In this document: positions 32,447 through 39,750 of the stretch, one piece after another
Position numbering within the stretch: position 1 is the stretch's first letter
How the letters are laid out: the number at the start of each line of letters is the position of its first letter
From: Thermoplasmata archaeon
Lineage (GTDB): Archaea > Thermoplasmatota > Thermoplasmata > UBA10834
Assembly (NCBI GenBank): GCA_025457845.1
Contig: JALOTO010000001.1
Location: 1 to 39,750, forward strand
Direction: 5' to 3'
Length of the DNA: 39,750 bases
Made by a program: the position numbers and the translations under genes
Notes under the pieces: model-generated
The model's database searches: none
Told to the model about the DNA's origin: nothing
Seen by the model: only the letters and a program-made list of their open reading frames with translations

Positions 32447-33988
32447 GTGACCTTCATGCAGGATGACAGGGACAGGGCCGAAGGCCAAGCGAAGCTGCTC
32501 GAGGACCTCGAGACTACCGAGGACGTGAAGATAGCGGCGGACCCGCTGGAGCGCGTCATCGGCCAGGACGAGGCTGTCAGGCTCGCCAGGATCGCGGCGT
32601 CCCAGAGGAGGCACTTCCTCCTCGTCGGACCGCCAGGCACCGGCAAGTCGATGACCGCGCAGGCCCTGGCGCTGCACCTCTCTGCCCCGACCGAGGAGAT
32701 CAGGGTAGTCCACAACCCGGAGAACCCGGAGAGGCCCATGGTCGAGGTCAAGGTGGCCGACGAGGTCGAGAGGGAGCTCGAGTCCAGGGGCTTCGCCGAG
32801 GGGGAGTTCATCGACCCGAAGGAGGCGCCCGTTAACGTCGCCGAGAGGCTCGGCTACAGGTGCGCGAGCTGCGGTTCATACTCCTCGCCCAAGGAGACGT
32901 TCTGTCCGAAGTGCTCCAGGGCCAAGATGGCCCAGATGAGAGGGACCCCGAACAACCCGTTCGGGGACCTCCTCGGAGGCCTGGTCGAGGTCACGATGGG
33001 CCAGATGGCGGGCAGGGACAGGGTCACGACCACCAGGAAGAGGTTCGGGAAGGAGGAGGTCGTGGTCTTCGAGCGGGCAGGCGAGATGATCAAGGTCCTC
33101 GACCAGCAGGCCCTCGAGAAGAGGAGGGAGCTCGAGAAGGAGAGCCCCAGGAAGGTCATAGTCCCCATCAGGCGCAACCCGTTCGTTCTCGCGACGGGCG
33201 CGAGCGAGACGGAGCTTCTGGGGGACGTGCGCCATGACCCGTACGGAGGTCACCCGCAGCTGGGGACGCAGCCCTACGACAGGGTAGTCGCGGGGGCCGT
33301 GCACAGCGCCCACCAGGGGGTGCTCTTCGTCGACGAGCTGCCCCACCTGGGCCATCTCCAGAGGTTCATACTCACCGCGATGCAGGAGAAGCGGTTCCCC
33401 ATAGCCGGGAGGAACCCGCAGAGCGCCGGCGCGAGCGTCAGGGTGGACAGCGTCCCCTGCGACTTCATCTTCGTCGGCGCGTGCAACATCCAGGACCTGC
33501 CTCACATACTCTCCCCTCTTAGGTCAAGGATCAACGGCAGCGGCTACGAGATACTCCTCGAGACGACCATGCCCGACACAGAGGCGAACAGGGCGAAGCT
33601 GGCCCAGTTCGTCGCCCAGGAGATCGTGATGGACACGAGGATACCCCACGCCACCATGGACGCCGTCAAGCTAGTCGTCGACGAGGCCAGGAAGAGGGCG
33701 AAGGTCAACGACAACAAGGACAAGGCCCTCACCCTCAGGCTCAGGGAGCTCGGGGGGCTCGTCAGGGCGGCCGGGGACGTGGCGGTGTCGGAGCAGGCGC
33801 ACTACATCGAGGGTAGGCACATCACGGAGGCCATGAAGCGCGCCCGGCCGGTCGAGGACCAGATCCGAGAACGGTACGGCAGCTACATGGGCGGCGTCTC
33901 GAAGGACATAAGCGGCGCCGAGAGGGAGTCGTCACCCTACACCTACTGGAACCAGCACGTCCACGACGACAAGCGTGGGTACGGGTGA
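32447..33988 (+). CDS. Lon-like AAA+ ATPase with zinc ribbon, lacking the protease domain
   Basis: A 513-residue protein resembling the ATPase part of archaeal LonB (COG1067). DPLERVIGQDEAVRLA leads into Walker A GPPGTGKS (61-68); Walker B is GVLFVDELPHL, sensor 1 VGACNIQDLP and the arginine finger LRSR. Where membrane LonB carries its transmembrane insertion, this protein has a zinc ribbon, C139-x2-C142...C153-x2-C156. The protein ends after the AAA+ lid region with no Ser-Lys protease domain and no membrane segment, so it is not a protease by itself; it may be a remodeler or unfoldase. The GTG at 32447 or the in-frame ATG at 32456 could be the start; it lies 5 bases after dnaG. Confidence 0.85.
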   Translation: MTFMQDDRDRAEGQAKLLEDLETTEDVKIAADPLERVIGQDEAVRLARIAASQRRHFLLVGPPGTGKSMTAQALALHLSAPTEEIRVVHNPENPERPMVEVKVADEVERELESRGFAEGEFIDPKEAPVNVAERLGYRCASCGSYSSPKETFCPKCSRAKMAQMRGTPNNPFGDLLGGLVEVTMGQMAGRDRVTTTRKRFGKEEVVVFERAGEMIKVLDQQALEKRRELEKESPRKVIVPIRRNPFVLATGASETELLGDVRHDPYGGHPQLGTQPYDRVVAGAVHSAHQGVLFVDELPHLGHLQRFILTAMQEKRFPIAGRNPQSAGASVRVDSVPCDFIFVGACNIQDLPHILSPLRSRINGSGYEILLETTMPDTEANRAKLAQFVAQEIVMDTRIPHATMDAVKLVVDEARKRAKVNDNKDKALTLRLRELGGLVRAAGDVAVSEQAHYIEGRHITEAMKRARPVEDQIRERYGSYMGGVSKDISGAERESSPYTYWNQHVHDDKRGYG

Positions 33989-33991
33989 GCC

Positions 33992-34435
33992 TCAGCTCGT
34001 CAGCACCTTCATCATCTTGTGTGCATCCTCGCCGTTGCTGTAGAAGTTCTTGATCTCGCCGCACATGGAGAAACCCTCGCGCTGGTAGAACGCGATGGCC
34101 GCGGCGTTGCCCTTCCTGACCTCGAGGGTGACTGTGTCGATGCCCCGGGCCAGGCACCTGGAGTAGGTCTCCGCCATGAGCCCGCGCCCGATCGACCTCT
34201 GCCTGAACTCGGGGAGGACACCCAGCATCAGGATGCGGGCTGTCGTGACGGATGTGACTACGGTCGCCGAGAACGCTATGACCCGCCCCGCCTCCTCGAC
34301 GACGAGGAACCCTTCTGGCCAGATGTTGTGCACTGTGAGATACAGCGAGGGGGGATAGGTCTCCCCGAGCGAGCGCGTGACGACCTCGACGACACCCTTG
34401 ACGTCGTCAGGCGAGAACTCCCTGGTCCGCAGCAT
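33992..34435 (-). CDS. GNAT N-acetyltransferase (RimI-like)
   Basis: A 147-residue GNAT protein. The acetyl-CoA loop is visible as LGVLPEFRQRSIGRGLMA, followed by VTLEVRKGNAAAIAFYQREG, the alpha-4 signature of RimI/ArdA-type N-terminal protein acetyltransferases. It probably acetylates protein N-termini or amines; substrate is not determined. The ATG at 34435 lies about 30 bp from AACGTTAATC, a plausible TATA element inside the end of the upstream gene. It converges on the Lon-like gene with a 3-base gap. Its 5' 160 bases overlap the apparent 3' end of the phospholipase-D-like gene in another frame. Confidence 0.88.
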   Translation of the reverse strand: MLRTREFSPDDVKGVVEVVTRSLGETYPPSLYLTVHNIWPEGFLVVEEAGRVIAFSATVVTSVTTARILMLGVLPEFRQRSIGRGLMAETYSRCLARGIDTVTLEVRKGNAAAIAFYQREGFSMCGEIKNFYSNGEDAHKMMKVLTS

Positions 34436-36552
34436 GCGTGGAGGCAATCCCTCAGGCGGGTGATTAACGTTTTGCGGAGGGCCATCAGGGCGGGCGCGGC
34501 AACGAGGGCGGCGACAAGCATCGCGTCGGCTACGAGGTCGCGGTCCGCCGCCTCGCCAGGGTCGTTCGGACCGGGCTCGCCGAAGGTCACGAGGACGGTG
34601 TCCTCGGCGGAGTTCCCCCATGCATCCGTCGTCCTGAGGACGACAGCGACGCTCGAAGGATAGGTCCGGACGACGTCGAACGAGACCCCGCGGCCGTCGA
34701 CCGAGCCGTCGCCCCCCAAGTCCCACTCGTACGACGCGATCGCCCTGTCGTCGACACTGCCGGATGCGGAGAGGTTGACCACGTCATATGGCTCGGCGGA
34801 GACATCCGGGCCGGCCATCGCCGTTGGCGGGGACGAGTCCGGGGTCCAGTCGACAGAGAACACCTCCGAGAAATAGGATGCCACCTCTGAGGAGGACACG
34901 ACGGCAGCGAGCTCGCGGTTCCTCGCATAGGACGCGCTCACCCAATTGTTGCTGGAGACGACCGTCGTCATGCCGTCTAGGACCAGCCCCTTGTTGTGAA
35001 CTGCCGACAGAGGGGAACCGTCCATCATGAGCCTCGCGTCCGCGCCAGCGTCCTGCAGCGAGGCTGCGCATGCGGAGTTCCGTTCCAGGTTGAACCATGA
35101 GGAGTCCAGGATCACCGAAGCGGTCCCGCCAGCGAGGATGACCTCGCCTATCGCCGAGACGATCGGGCTCGCCGACTCCGTCGCGGTCCATCTCGACTCC
35201 CATTGCGAGTCTGCCTGGAACTGCTCCGCCAGTAGAGAGGAGCTGGCGCCGATGAGCCCGCATATGTACGGCTCGGTGGGTGAGCAGTCGGGCGAGACCT
35301 GAAGGCTGACCCGCGCGTCCTCCGCGGACACGAACGGGAGCGGGAAGAAGATCGTCCTCGCGGGGCGGTCGTCCAGAGGAAGGACCGCCGTCGGGTCGTT
35401 CCTCGGGTCCGAATCCCAGTCGAGCACGTCCCTGCGATCGCGTCTTGCGTCTTCGTCGAACACGCCCGCGACATAGGAGGACAGGAACGAGCTGGTGAAG
35501 GCGACGCCCCATCCCCTGTTGCCGGACACCGTGTCCACGGGCAGGCCGGCCCGGACGAAGTTCTCGGACATCACGACCGTCCGGACTGTGTCGATTACCA
35601 TGTACTTAGGGTGCAGGGCCAGGACATGCCTCACCGACCCTTCCTGGACCGTGGTGAATTCCAGGACATCCGCTCCATTCACCTCGAGCACGGAGAGGAA
35701 CGCGATCCCATCCTCGGACATTCCGCCGGCGGGGGACCCGTCCACGAGCACGCTCACGGAGACCCCGCGACCCAATGCCGACACCAGCGCCTCGCAGACC
35801 TCGGGCGACGAGAGCTCGTAGGCGCACAAGCGGATGCTGTCCCGTGCCCTGTCGATCTCTCCCAGGACGCACTCGAGGGAGCACTCGGGACTTACGAAGG
35901 CAGTGATCTGGCCGGCAGGGACGAGGGCGGATACGGGGCCCCATGACGTGTAACCGTACCTGTGCTCGCGGAAGTGGAACCAGTCCGTGGCCGAGTCCAT
36001 GTCGACTGGACCTGTCGCGCTCCTGACCCTCTTGAGTACCTCGCCGGACCTGGGCGTCGGAAGGGCATCGCCCATCCAACCCGCCTCGGGAGGGACCGAA
36101 TCACCGTAGACCACGACGTCGGATGGCAGGCCGCTCGGAGACAGGACGGTGACGGTGTCCCCATCGTCCGCGAGCCTGAAGGTGCCCGAACAGGAGAAGA
36201 GGCCGGCGCCGAGCGACCCGTCGAGGCCGACATCCGGAGGGCCTCCGTACGCCGAGGTGTACGACACCGGGTCCCACGACATCACCAGGCGCTCGCCCGT
36301 CACGAGGACGGCCCCCCCGGCGAACGTCACCACCCCCTCGCCGTCCGTGACGGACCATCCGTCGAGGGGGACCTGGAGGCCCGTGCAGGTTAGGACGAGG
36401 TACTCCGCCCCGTCCGGTGCGCTCGCGTAGAACTCCTCGACCAATAGGCTCTGGGGCTGAGAGACCGATTCGCATGCACCGTGATGCGGACCGACGGGCC
36501 CGAAAAGGAAGAGCAAGGCCGTTGACACCACTACGAGCACGCCGGTCCGCAT
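34276..36552 (-). CDS. Secreted phospholipase-D-like protein with LTD and PKD domains
   Basis: A 758-residue surface protein. A signal peptide (MRTGVLVVVSTALLFLF) is followed by a lamin-tail-like domain (LLVEEFYASAPDGAEYLVL, LDGWSVTDGEG). Two phospholipase-D repeats carry HxKxxxxD motifs at H314 (HPKYMVID) and H519 (HNKGLVLD), then a PKD domain (PPTAMAGPDVSAEPYDVVNL ... SASGSVDD; SYEWDLGGDG) and a transmembrane helix near residue 670 (LVADAMLVAALVAAPALMAL). Both HKD motifs are intact, so phosphodiesterase activity on lipid or nucleic acid outside the cell is likely. The final ~53 residues after the helix overlap the GNAT gene and are Ser/Arg-rich; they look like a run-on rather than a real domain, perhaps from a lost stop or frameshift. 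The true end may be near 34460. Confidence 0.85.
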   Translation of the reverse strand: MRTGVLVVVSTALLFLFGPVGPHHGACESVSQPQSLLVEEFYASAPDGAEYLVLTCTGLQVPLDGWSVTDGEGVVTFAGGAVLVTGERLVMSWDPVSYTSAYGGPPDVGLDGSLGAGLFSCSGTFRLADDGDTVTVLSPSGLPSDVVVYGDSVPPEAGWMGDALPTPRSGEVLKRVRSATGPVDMDSATDWFHFREHRYGYTSWGPVSALVPAGQITAFVSPECSLECVLGEIDRARDSIRLCAYELSSPEVCEALVSALGRGVSVSVLVDGSPAGGMSEDGIAFLSVLEVNGADVLEFTTVQEGSVRHVLALHPKYMVIDTVRTVVMSENFVRAGLPVDTVSGNRGWGVAFTSSFLSSYVAGVFDEDARRDRRDVLDWDSDPRNDPTAVLPLDDRPARTIFFPLPFVSAEDARVSLQVSPDCSPTEPYICGLIGASSSLLAEQFQADSQWESRWTATESASPIVSAIGEVILAGGTASVILDSSWFNLERNSACAASLQDAGADARLMMDGSPLSAVHNKGLVLDGMTTVVSSNNWVSASYARNRELAAVVSSSEVASYFSEVFSVDWTPDSSPPTAMAGPDVSAEPYDVVNLSASGSVDDRAIASYEWDLGGDGSVDGRGVSFDVVRTYPSSVAVVLRTTDAWGNSAEDTVLVTFGEPGPNDPGEAADRDLVADAMLVAALVAAPALMALRKTLITRLRDCLHACCGPGSSRLTTSRVSSRSSRARSGRPIPPRCISQCTTSGQKGSSSSRRRGGS

Positions 36553-36640
36553 CGTCCGGCGCAGGATTGGGCGAGGTCAAAGAACGACCTGCTACACGTA
36601 GGCTTCGACCTGGGACACGGCATGGGCTGGCTATGCCGGG

Positions 36641-37111
36641 TCATGGGGCGAGCACATAGAACAGGTCCTCTATCCCGTCATCGTAGAGATCGTCGAGGCG
36701 CGCCAAGAGCCTGAACCCCACACGCTCGTACAGCCTGCGGGCGTCCGGACGGTCCACCTGGGTCGTGAGGACGACCCGTCTCAGCCTGAAGCCGTTCGCG
36801 GAGTAGAACCCCCTCATGTCCTCGATGGCCGCCCTGAGGAGGCGCTCGCCGAGGCCGATGTGCCTGGAGTCCTCCTCCACCCACAGGTTGTCGACCCAGC
36901 CGAGGCCGCAGTGCCTCTCCCCCTCGATCCTCCAGAAGCACGCGCCCTTGGGCACCCCGTCGACCTTCGCGACCAGGATTCGATGCGAGGAGAGGTAACA
37001 GCCGACGAACCACGCGGCCTCGTCCTCCGTCTGCTTGAGGTCGTGATGCATGTACATGCGGACCAGCGCCGGGACATCGTCGTCCGTCGCCCTTGACACA
37101 TCTAGACTCAC
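36641..37111 (-). CDS. GNAT N-acetyltransferase
   Basis: A 156-residue GNAT protein: VDNLWVEEDSRHIGLGERLL holds the acetyl-CoA binding loop (here HIGLGERL in place of the usual R/Q-x-x-G-x-G/A), and VDRPDARRLYERVGFRLLARL is the C-terminal signature. The substrate is unknown. The GTG start follows GGTGGG by about six bases. It lies between the phospholipase-D-like gene and the broken triosephosphate isomerase on the same strand and is not closely related by eye to the other GNAT in the window. Confidence 0.85.
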   Translation of the reverse strand: MSLDVSRATDDDVPALVRMYMHHDLKQTEDEAAWFVGCYLSSHRILVAKVDGVPKGACFWRIEGERHCGLGWVDNLWVEEDSRHIGLGERLLRAAIEDMRGFYSANGFRLRRVVLTTQVDRPDARRLYERVGFRLLARLDDLYDDGIEDLFYVLAP

Positions 37112-37174
37112 GGGTCGCCCACCGGGGAGAACATCACGTAGGGGATGGATAATGGTATCCGGCCATTGGACGCC

Positions 37175-37826
37175 TCACTTCTTCAGCCCTGAGACGAGGT
37201 CCATGAGGACCGTGCGCCTGTCCTTGGCCTTCACGACGCCGCTCGCCAGGAGCACCCCGTCCGCCCCCAGCTCGACGGCGGTCGCGACATCGCGGCCGTT
37301 CTTGACGCCCGCGCCGCAGAGCACGCCGACGCCCTTCCCGACCGCCTGGATGGCTGTAACGGTCCCGCTCACTATCTCGGGGTTGGCGCTCGTGACCGAG
37401 ATGTCCCCTCCTATCAGCTCGGGAGGTTCGACGGCGACGAAGTCAGGCCCCATCGCGGCGCACGCCTTGCTCACGCCGATGTTGTTCGTGCACACTATGG
37501 TGGCGAGGCCGTTCCTCCTGCAACGCTCTATGAGCTCGTGTATCTCCGCTGCCAGCGACCCCGGACGACCTGACGTTCTCGACGACCGCGTGGCCCGTGG
37601 CGCTCCCCGCCGGGGCATCGTCGACATGCTGGGAGAACACCGGGATGGATACGCTGGACGCGACGAGGGCGAGATCCGCCACGGGAGGCGCCACGACGAT
37701 GGACGCCCCCGTCTCGGAGGCGACCTGCTCGCACAGCTTGGCGAGGGCGAGGGCGTTCGGGCCGCTCGCCTCAGGATAGGTCTTGAAGTTCACTACTATG
37801 ACCGGGGTCCTAAGGGTCAAGGGCAA
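37175..37826 (-). pseudogene. tpiA: Triosephosphate isomerase, disrupted by a short internal deletion
   Basis: Two overlapping frames together encode archaeal triosephosphate isomerase. The first (from 37826) gives TPVIVVNFKTYPEASG with the catalytic lysine and SQHVDDAPAGSATGHAVVEN; the second (ending at 37175) gives LAAEIHELIERCRRNGLATI, AVEPPELIGG with the catalytic glutamate, LCGAGVKNG and GVLLASGVVKAK. The join is near 37549-37563. Compared with the Methanocaldococcus enzyme, 35 nt are missing between GHAVVENVRSSG and EIHEL, exactly the segment with the NHSE catalytic histidine, and 35 is the frame change observed. As written the gene cannot make active enzyme. An assembly error is as likely as a true lesion. 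Starts: TTG 37826 or TTG 37820. It follows fbp directly. Confidence 0.85.
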
Positions 37827-37833
37827 GGCCTCG

Positions 37834-38967
37834 CTACAGCGGCTGCATCCTCGGCTCGAGCTTCTTGAGTATGTCGGGCCGGGTTGTGTACTCGAGGTCG
37901 TCGGGCGAAACGATGCCTGGCATGAACGGCCCGTGGCCGCGCATGTAGATGGAGACCTCCATCGCCTTGTGCCTGACGATGTCCCACTCCGCGCCGGAGA
38001 AGTAGTCGACGGGCTCGTGCTCCCCTGGCTTCGACCCTGGCATCTCGGTGCCCTGTATCCTGCCGTTGTTGATCTGTATCCCGAGGGCGCAGACCCTCGG
38101 CGGGCCGTCGTGGTAGGAGGGGTCCGACTGGTCGACCCCGCAGGGGTACAATGCGCCGTAGTGCGACCCGCGCATCCAGCCAGCGACCAGCTGTGGGAAC
38201 GCGAAGGGCTGGAGGACCTCTCCGACCGCGGGCAGTCCGGACTGGCACCTTACCAGCATCACGGGATCGTCCTTGCCCACGTACTTCCCGGCAAGCATGT
38301 TGAGCTTCTCGGTGGAGACCACGGCCGCGATGCCGACCTGCCTGTGCAGGACGCGCTTCACGGCGTACCTGGTGGTGTCCCCAAGGAGGGCCAGGATGTC
38401 GTACAGTTCGGCGGGCGAGCTCATGAGTACCTTCTTGTGGTCGACGACATCGACGACCTCGACGTCGTACCCGAGGTGTGCCCTGGGGTCTATGACCAGG
38501 CCAGTGGTGGTGAACGGGTCCATGAACACCTTGGCGATCGGGAGCGAGTAGGCGGCCGGTCCGCACTTGTCGGCCATGAAGACCAGCATCGGCTCGGTCG
38601 GGCGCTCCTCGAACTCCATCTCGGCGGCGCCCGGACCCTGGCCCCTGACATTCCCGGAGAAGGCGTCAGAGAGCAGGTCCTGGCCGGCGGCGTAGAGGTG
38701 CATCTTCTTGGCCTCGTTGGCCGCCGTCATGAAGGCGTTCCATGCGAGCCCGTGGACCTCCTTGTGGTTCTCGCCGTTCCTGTGGGTCATCAGGAGCTGC
38801 ATGTCATCGCCGCACCTGGTGACATAGTAGTCCACGAGCAGGCCGTCCCTCACGGCCTTGCCCAGGATCTCGGAGGCTACCTCCATCATCCTCGGATGAG
38901 GCTTGGAGTGGCCCGCAATCGACCCTACGTCTGCCTTTATCAGGGATACTGTGATCTTCTCAGCCAT
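37834..38967 (-). CDS. fbp: Fructose-1,6-bisphosphate aldolase/phosphatase
   Basis: A 377-residue archaeal bifunctional enzyme (class V FBPase) that condenses triose phosphates and dephosphorylates the product to fructose-6-phosphate in gluconeogenesis. SLIKADVGSIAGHSKPHP, RCGDDMQLLMTH, LSDAFSGNVRGQGPG, FMADKCGPAAYSLP and YSGAEWD-like FSGAEWDIVRHKA are all in place, including the residues that bind Mg and substrate. The ATG at 38967 is preceded by a purine-rich GGGGGAAGAG site; longer in-frame extensions lie upstream of the promoter and are not used. A TATA element (39029-39038) and an inverted repeat near the predicted start suggest regulated expression. tpiA follows 7 bases downstream, making a gluconeogenic operon. 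Confidence 0.95.
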   Translation of the reverse strand: MAEKITVSLIKADVGSIAGHSKPHPRMMEVASEILGKAVRDGLLVDYYVTRCGDDMQLLMTHRNGENHKEVHGLAWNAFMTAANEAKKMHLYAAGQDLLSDAFSGNVRGQGPGAAEMEFEERPTEPMLVFMADKCGPAAYSLPIAKVFMDPFTTTGLVIDPRAHLGYDVEVVDVVDHKKVLMSSPAELYDILALLGDTTRYAVKRVLHRQVGIAAVVSTEKLNMLAGKYVGKDDPVMLVRCQSGLPAVGEVLQPFAFPQLVAGWMRGSHYGALYPCGVDQSDPSYHDGPPRVCALGIQINNGRIQGTEMPGSKPGEHEPVDYFSGAEWDIVRHKAMEVSIYMRGHGPFMPGIVSPDDLEYTTRPDILKKLEPRMQPL

Positions 38968-38991
38968 TGCACTCTTCCCCCGTTTCAGAAA

Positions 38992-39005
38992 TGTGCAGTT
39001 GCACA
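38992..39005. promoter_or_regulatory. Inverted repeat at the fbp transcription start (possible operator)
   Basis: TGTGCA-GT-TGCACA is a perfect six-base inverted repeat with a two-base gap. It sits just downstream of the TATA element at the predicted start of the fbp message, where a repressor would block transcription. Confidence 0.4.
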
Positions 39006-39028
39006 GATTCGGCGGATAACACGCTAGG

Positions 39029-39038
39029 CATATATTAA
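39029..39038 (-). promoter_or_regulatory. TATA-like promoter of fbp-tpiA
   Basis: Minus-strand TTAATATATG is a strong TATA match. It predicts a start near 39008 and a leader of about 40 bases containing the purine-rich ribosome-binding site. Confidence 0.5.
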
Positions 39039-39172
39039 CAGTTTCCGGACGAAGGGAGAGTGCTCCCGTGCCTCCAGTCACAGCGAACTGACGATAACCC
39101 GACGACAGGAATTAAGTATGGACGGGCCGATGCGGTCACTGGTCTGTGCTCCCGGCCCGTCGAGGGCCCAAG

Positions 39173-39750
39173 GTGCACGGATTCCTCTGGGGGAACTCGA
39201 CGGTGCAGGACAACCGGCTCGCGGCCATCCTCGAGGGCGAGAAGACCGCCCTCGTGAAGGACTGGGCGAACGCCCTGCAGGGGGCGGGACCTGGATACGC
39301 ATCCAGGTCGGTCGACGAGCTCATTCCCGCCGTGGCCGAGATGGTCGAGGGGATCATCCTGGCGGCCAAGACCGGGAACTACGCCAGGCTATTCGATCAC
39401 GTCTCCGCATCGGCGTCGAAGCGCGCGAGGATGGGGTTCTCCCTCGGCGAGATGCAGCGCGTCATAATGATCGGCACGGCCCTGGTTATGGGGATCATCA
39501 AGAAGCATTCCACCACGCTGACCCAGGGCGAGTGCCTCGACACAGTGAACAAGGTCCTCGAGATCATGAACTGGGCGACCATAACCCTAGGGGACCAGTA
39601 CTCCCACGCGATGGAGAAGGAGTTCTCCGCGACCGTCCTCCTCGCCATGACGGCCGCGCAGAGCGAGATCGACGAGAGGGAGGTCGTCAGGCGTTCCCTC
39701 CTGGAGTGTTGCAGGCTCCTGGGCTACGAGCGCGGCGCAGTGGTGATGAA
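39173..39750 (+). CDS. Signalling protein, partial (RsbRD-like N-terminus, possible GAF start)
   Basis: An open frame that runs off the end of the window with no stop; 192 codons are visible. The first ~150 residues form an all-helical domain (LVKDWANALQ, DELIPAVAEMVEGIILAAKT, RMGFSLGEMQRVIMIGTALV) resembling the RsbRD-type sensor helix bundle. After about residue 165, EREVVRRSLLECCRLLGYER looks like the start of a GAF domain, so a sensor kinase or similar is likely. The GTG at 39173 follows GAGGG by seven bases; an in-frame GTG at 39146 is the alternative, near a TATA-like AATTAAGTATGG. It is divergent from fbp. The output domain cannot be seen. Confidence 0.6.
   Translation, partial: MHGFLWGNSTVQDNRLAAILEGEKTALVKDWANALQGAGPGYASRSVDELIPAVAEMVEGIILAAKTGNYARLFDHVSASASKRARMGFSLGEMQRVIMIGTALVMGIIKKHSTTLTQGECLDTVNKVLEIMNWATITLGDQYSHAMEKEFSATVLLAMTAAQSEIDEREVVRRSLLECCRLLGYERGAVVM

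Noticed and set aside
37783..39027. A 414-codon open frame antisense to fbp
   Set aside because: Shadow of a well-supported gene.

Overview
The window looks like chromosomal DNA of a GC-rich archaeon, most likely a Thermoplasmatota member (Methanomassiliicoccales or relatives). The gene set is archaeal: thermosome, proteasome beta subunit, RFC large subunit, DnaG, the KH/beta-CASP nuclease FttA, wyosine synthase Taw1, NreA, the archaeal FBP aldolase/phosphatase and an archaeal-type phosphoglycerate mutase. Many genes have a TATA-like element about 25 bp upstream of the start codon and little or no leader, as is common in archaea. The lineage call is an inference from gene content, not from a search.

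Layout. 1-4100: a COG3199-type ATP-NAD kinase relative converges on a four-gene pyruvate/2-oxoacid:ferredoxin oxidoreductase operon (gamma-delta-alpha-beta, minus strand, joined by 4-base start/stop overlaps). 4200-6650: an RNA-binding exosome-like protein, tRNA-Leu(UAG), a membrane protein and small cysteine/zinc proteins around a shared TATA element. 6570-11740: a pilus or secretion locus, with two pilin-like proteins on the minus strand facing a cysteine-rich protein, a type II/IV secretion ATPase and a TadC/FlaJ-like membrane platform. 11740-12665: a CheY-like receiver and a DUF835 protein. 13000-18000: proteasome beta, FttA, Taw1 and RFC-L.

18000-19890 is the most anomalous stretch. It holds a tyrosine recombinase made only of the catalytic domain, beside about 1.1 kb of lower-GC DNA with no convincing gene but with strong inverted repeats. 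19890-30500 continues with an M20 peptidase, a secreted DUF2330-like protein, the thermosome, a radical-SAM (SPL-like)/NreA repair pair, an HTH_10 regulator, a DUF59 protein, phosphoglycerate mutase, an MFS transporter and tRNA-Ser(CGA). 30600-34000 holds a ubiquitin-like modifier ending in Gly-Gly, a structured leader, dnaG, and a Lon-like AAA+ ATPase that carries a zinc ribbon and lacks the protease domain. 34000-39750 has two GNAT acetyltransferases, a large secreted phospholipase-D-like protein, a triosephosphate isomerase gene broken by an apparent 35-nt deletion, FBP aldolase/phosphatase, and a signalling protein that runs off the end.

How the genes fit together: apgM, tpiA and fbp serve glycolysis/gluconeogenesis, and the oxidoreductase links acetyl-CoA and pyruvate (or branched 2-oxoacids) to ferredoxin. 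Several neighbours form information-processing or repair pairs (RFC-L/Taw1, NreA/SPL-like, DnaG/Lon-like). The best candidates for something new are the zinc-ribbon, protease-less Lon-like ATPase behind dnaG, the catalytic-domain-only recombinase with its repeat-bearing gene desert, and the split cysteine-rich module of the secretion ATPase.
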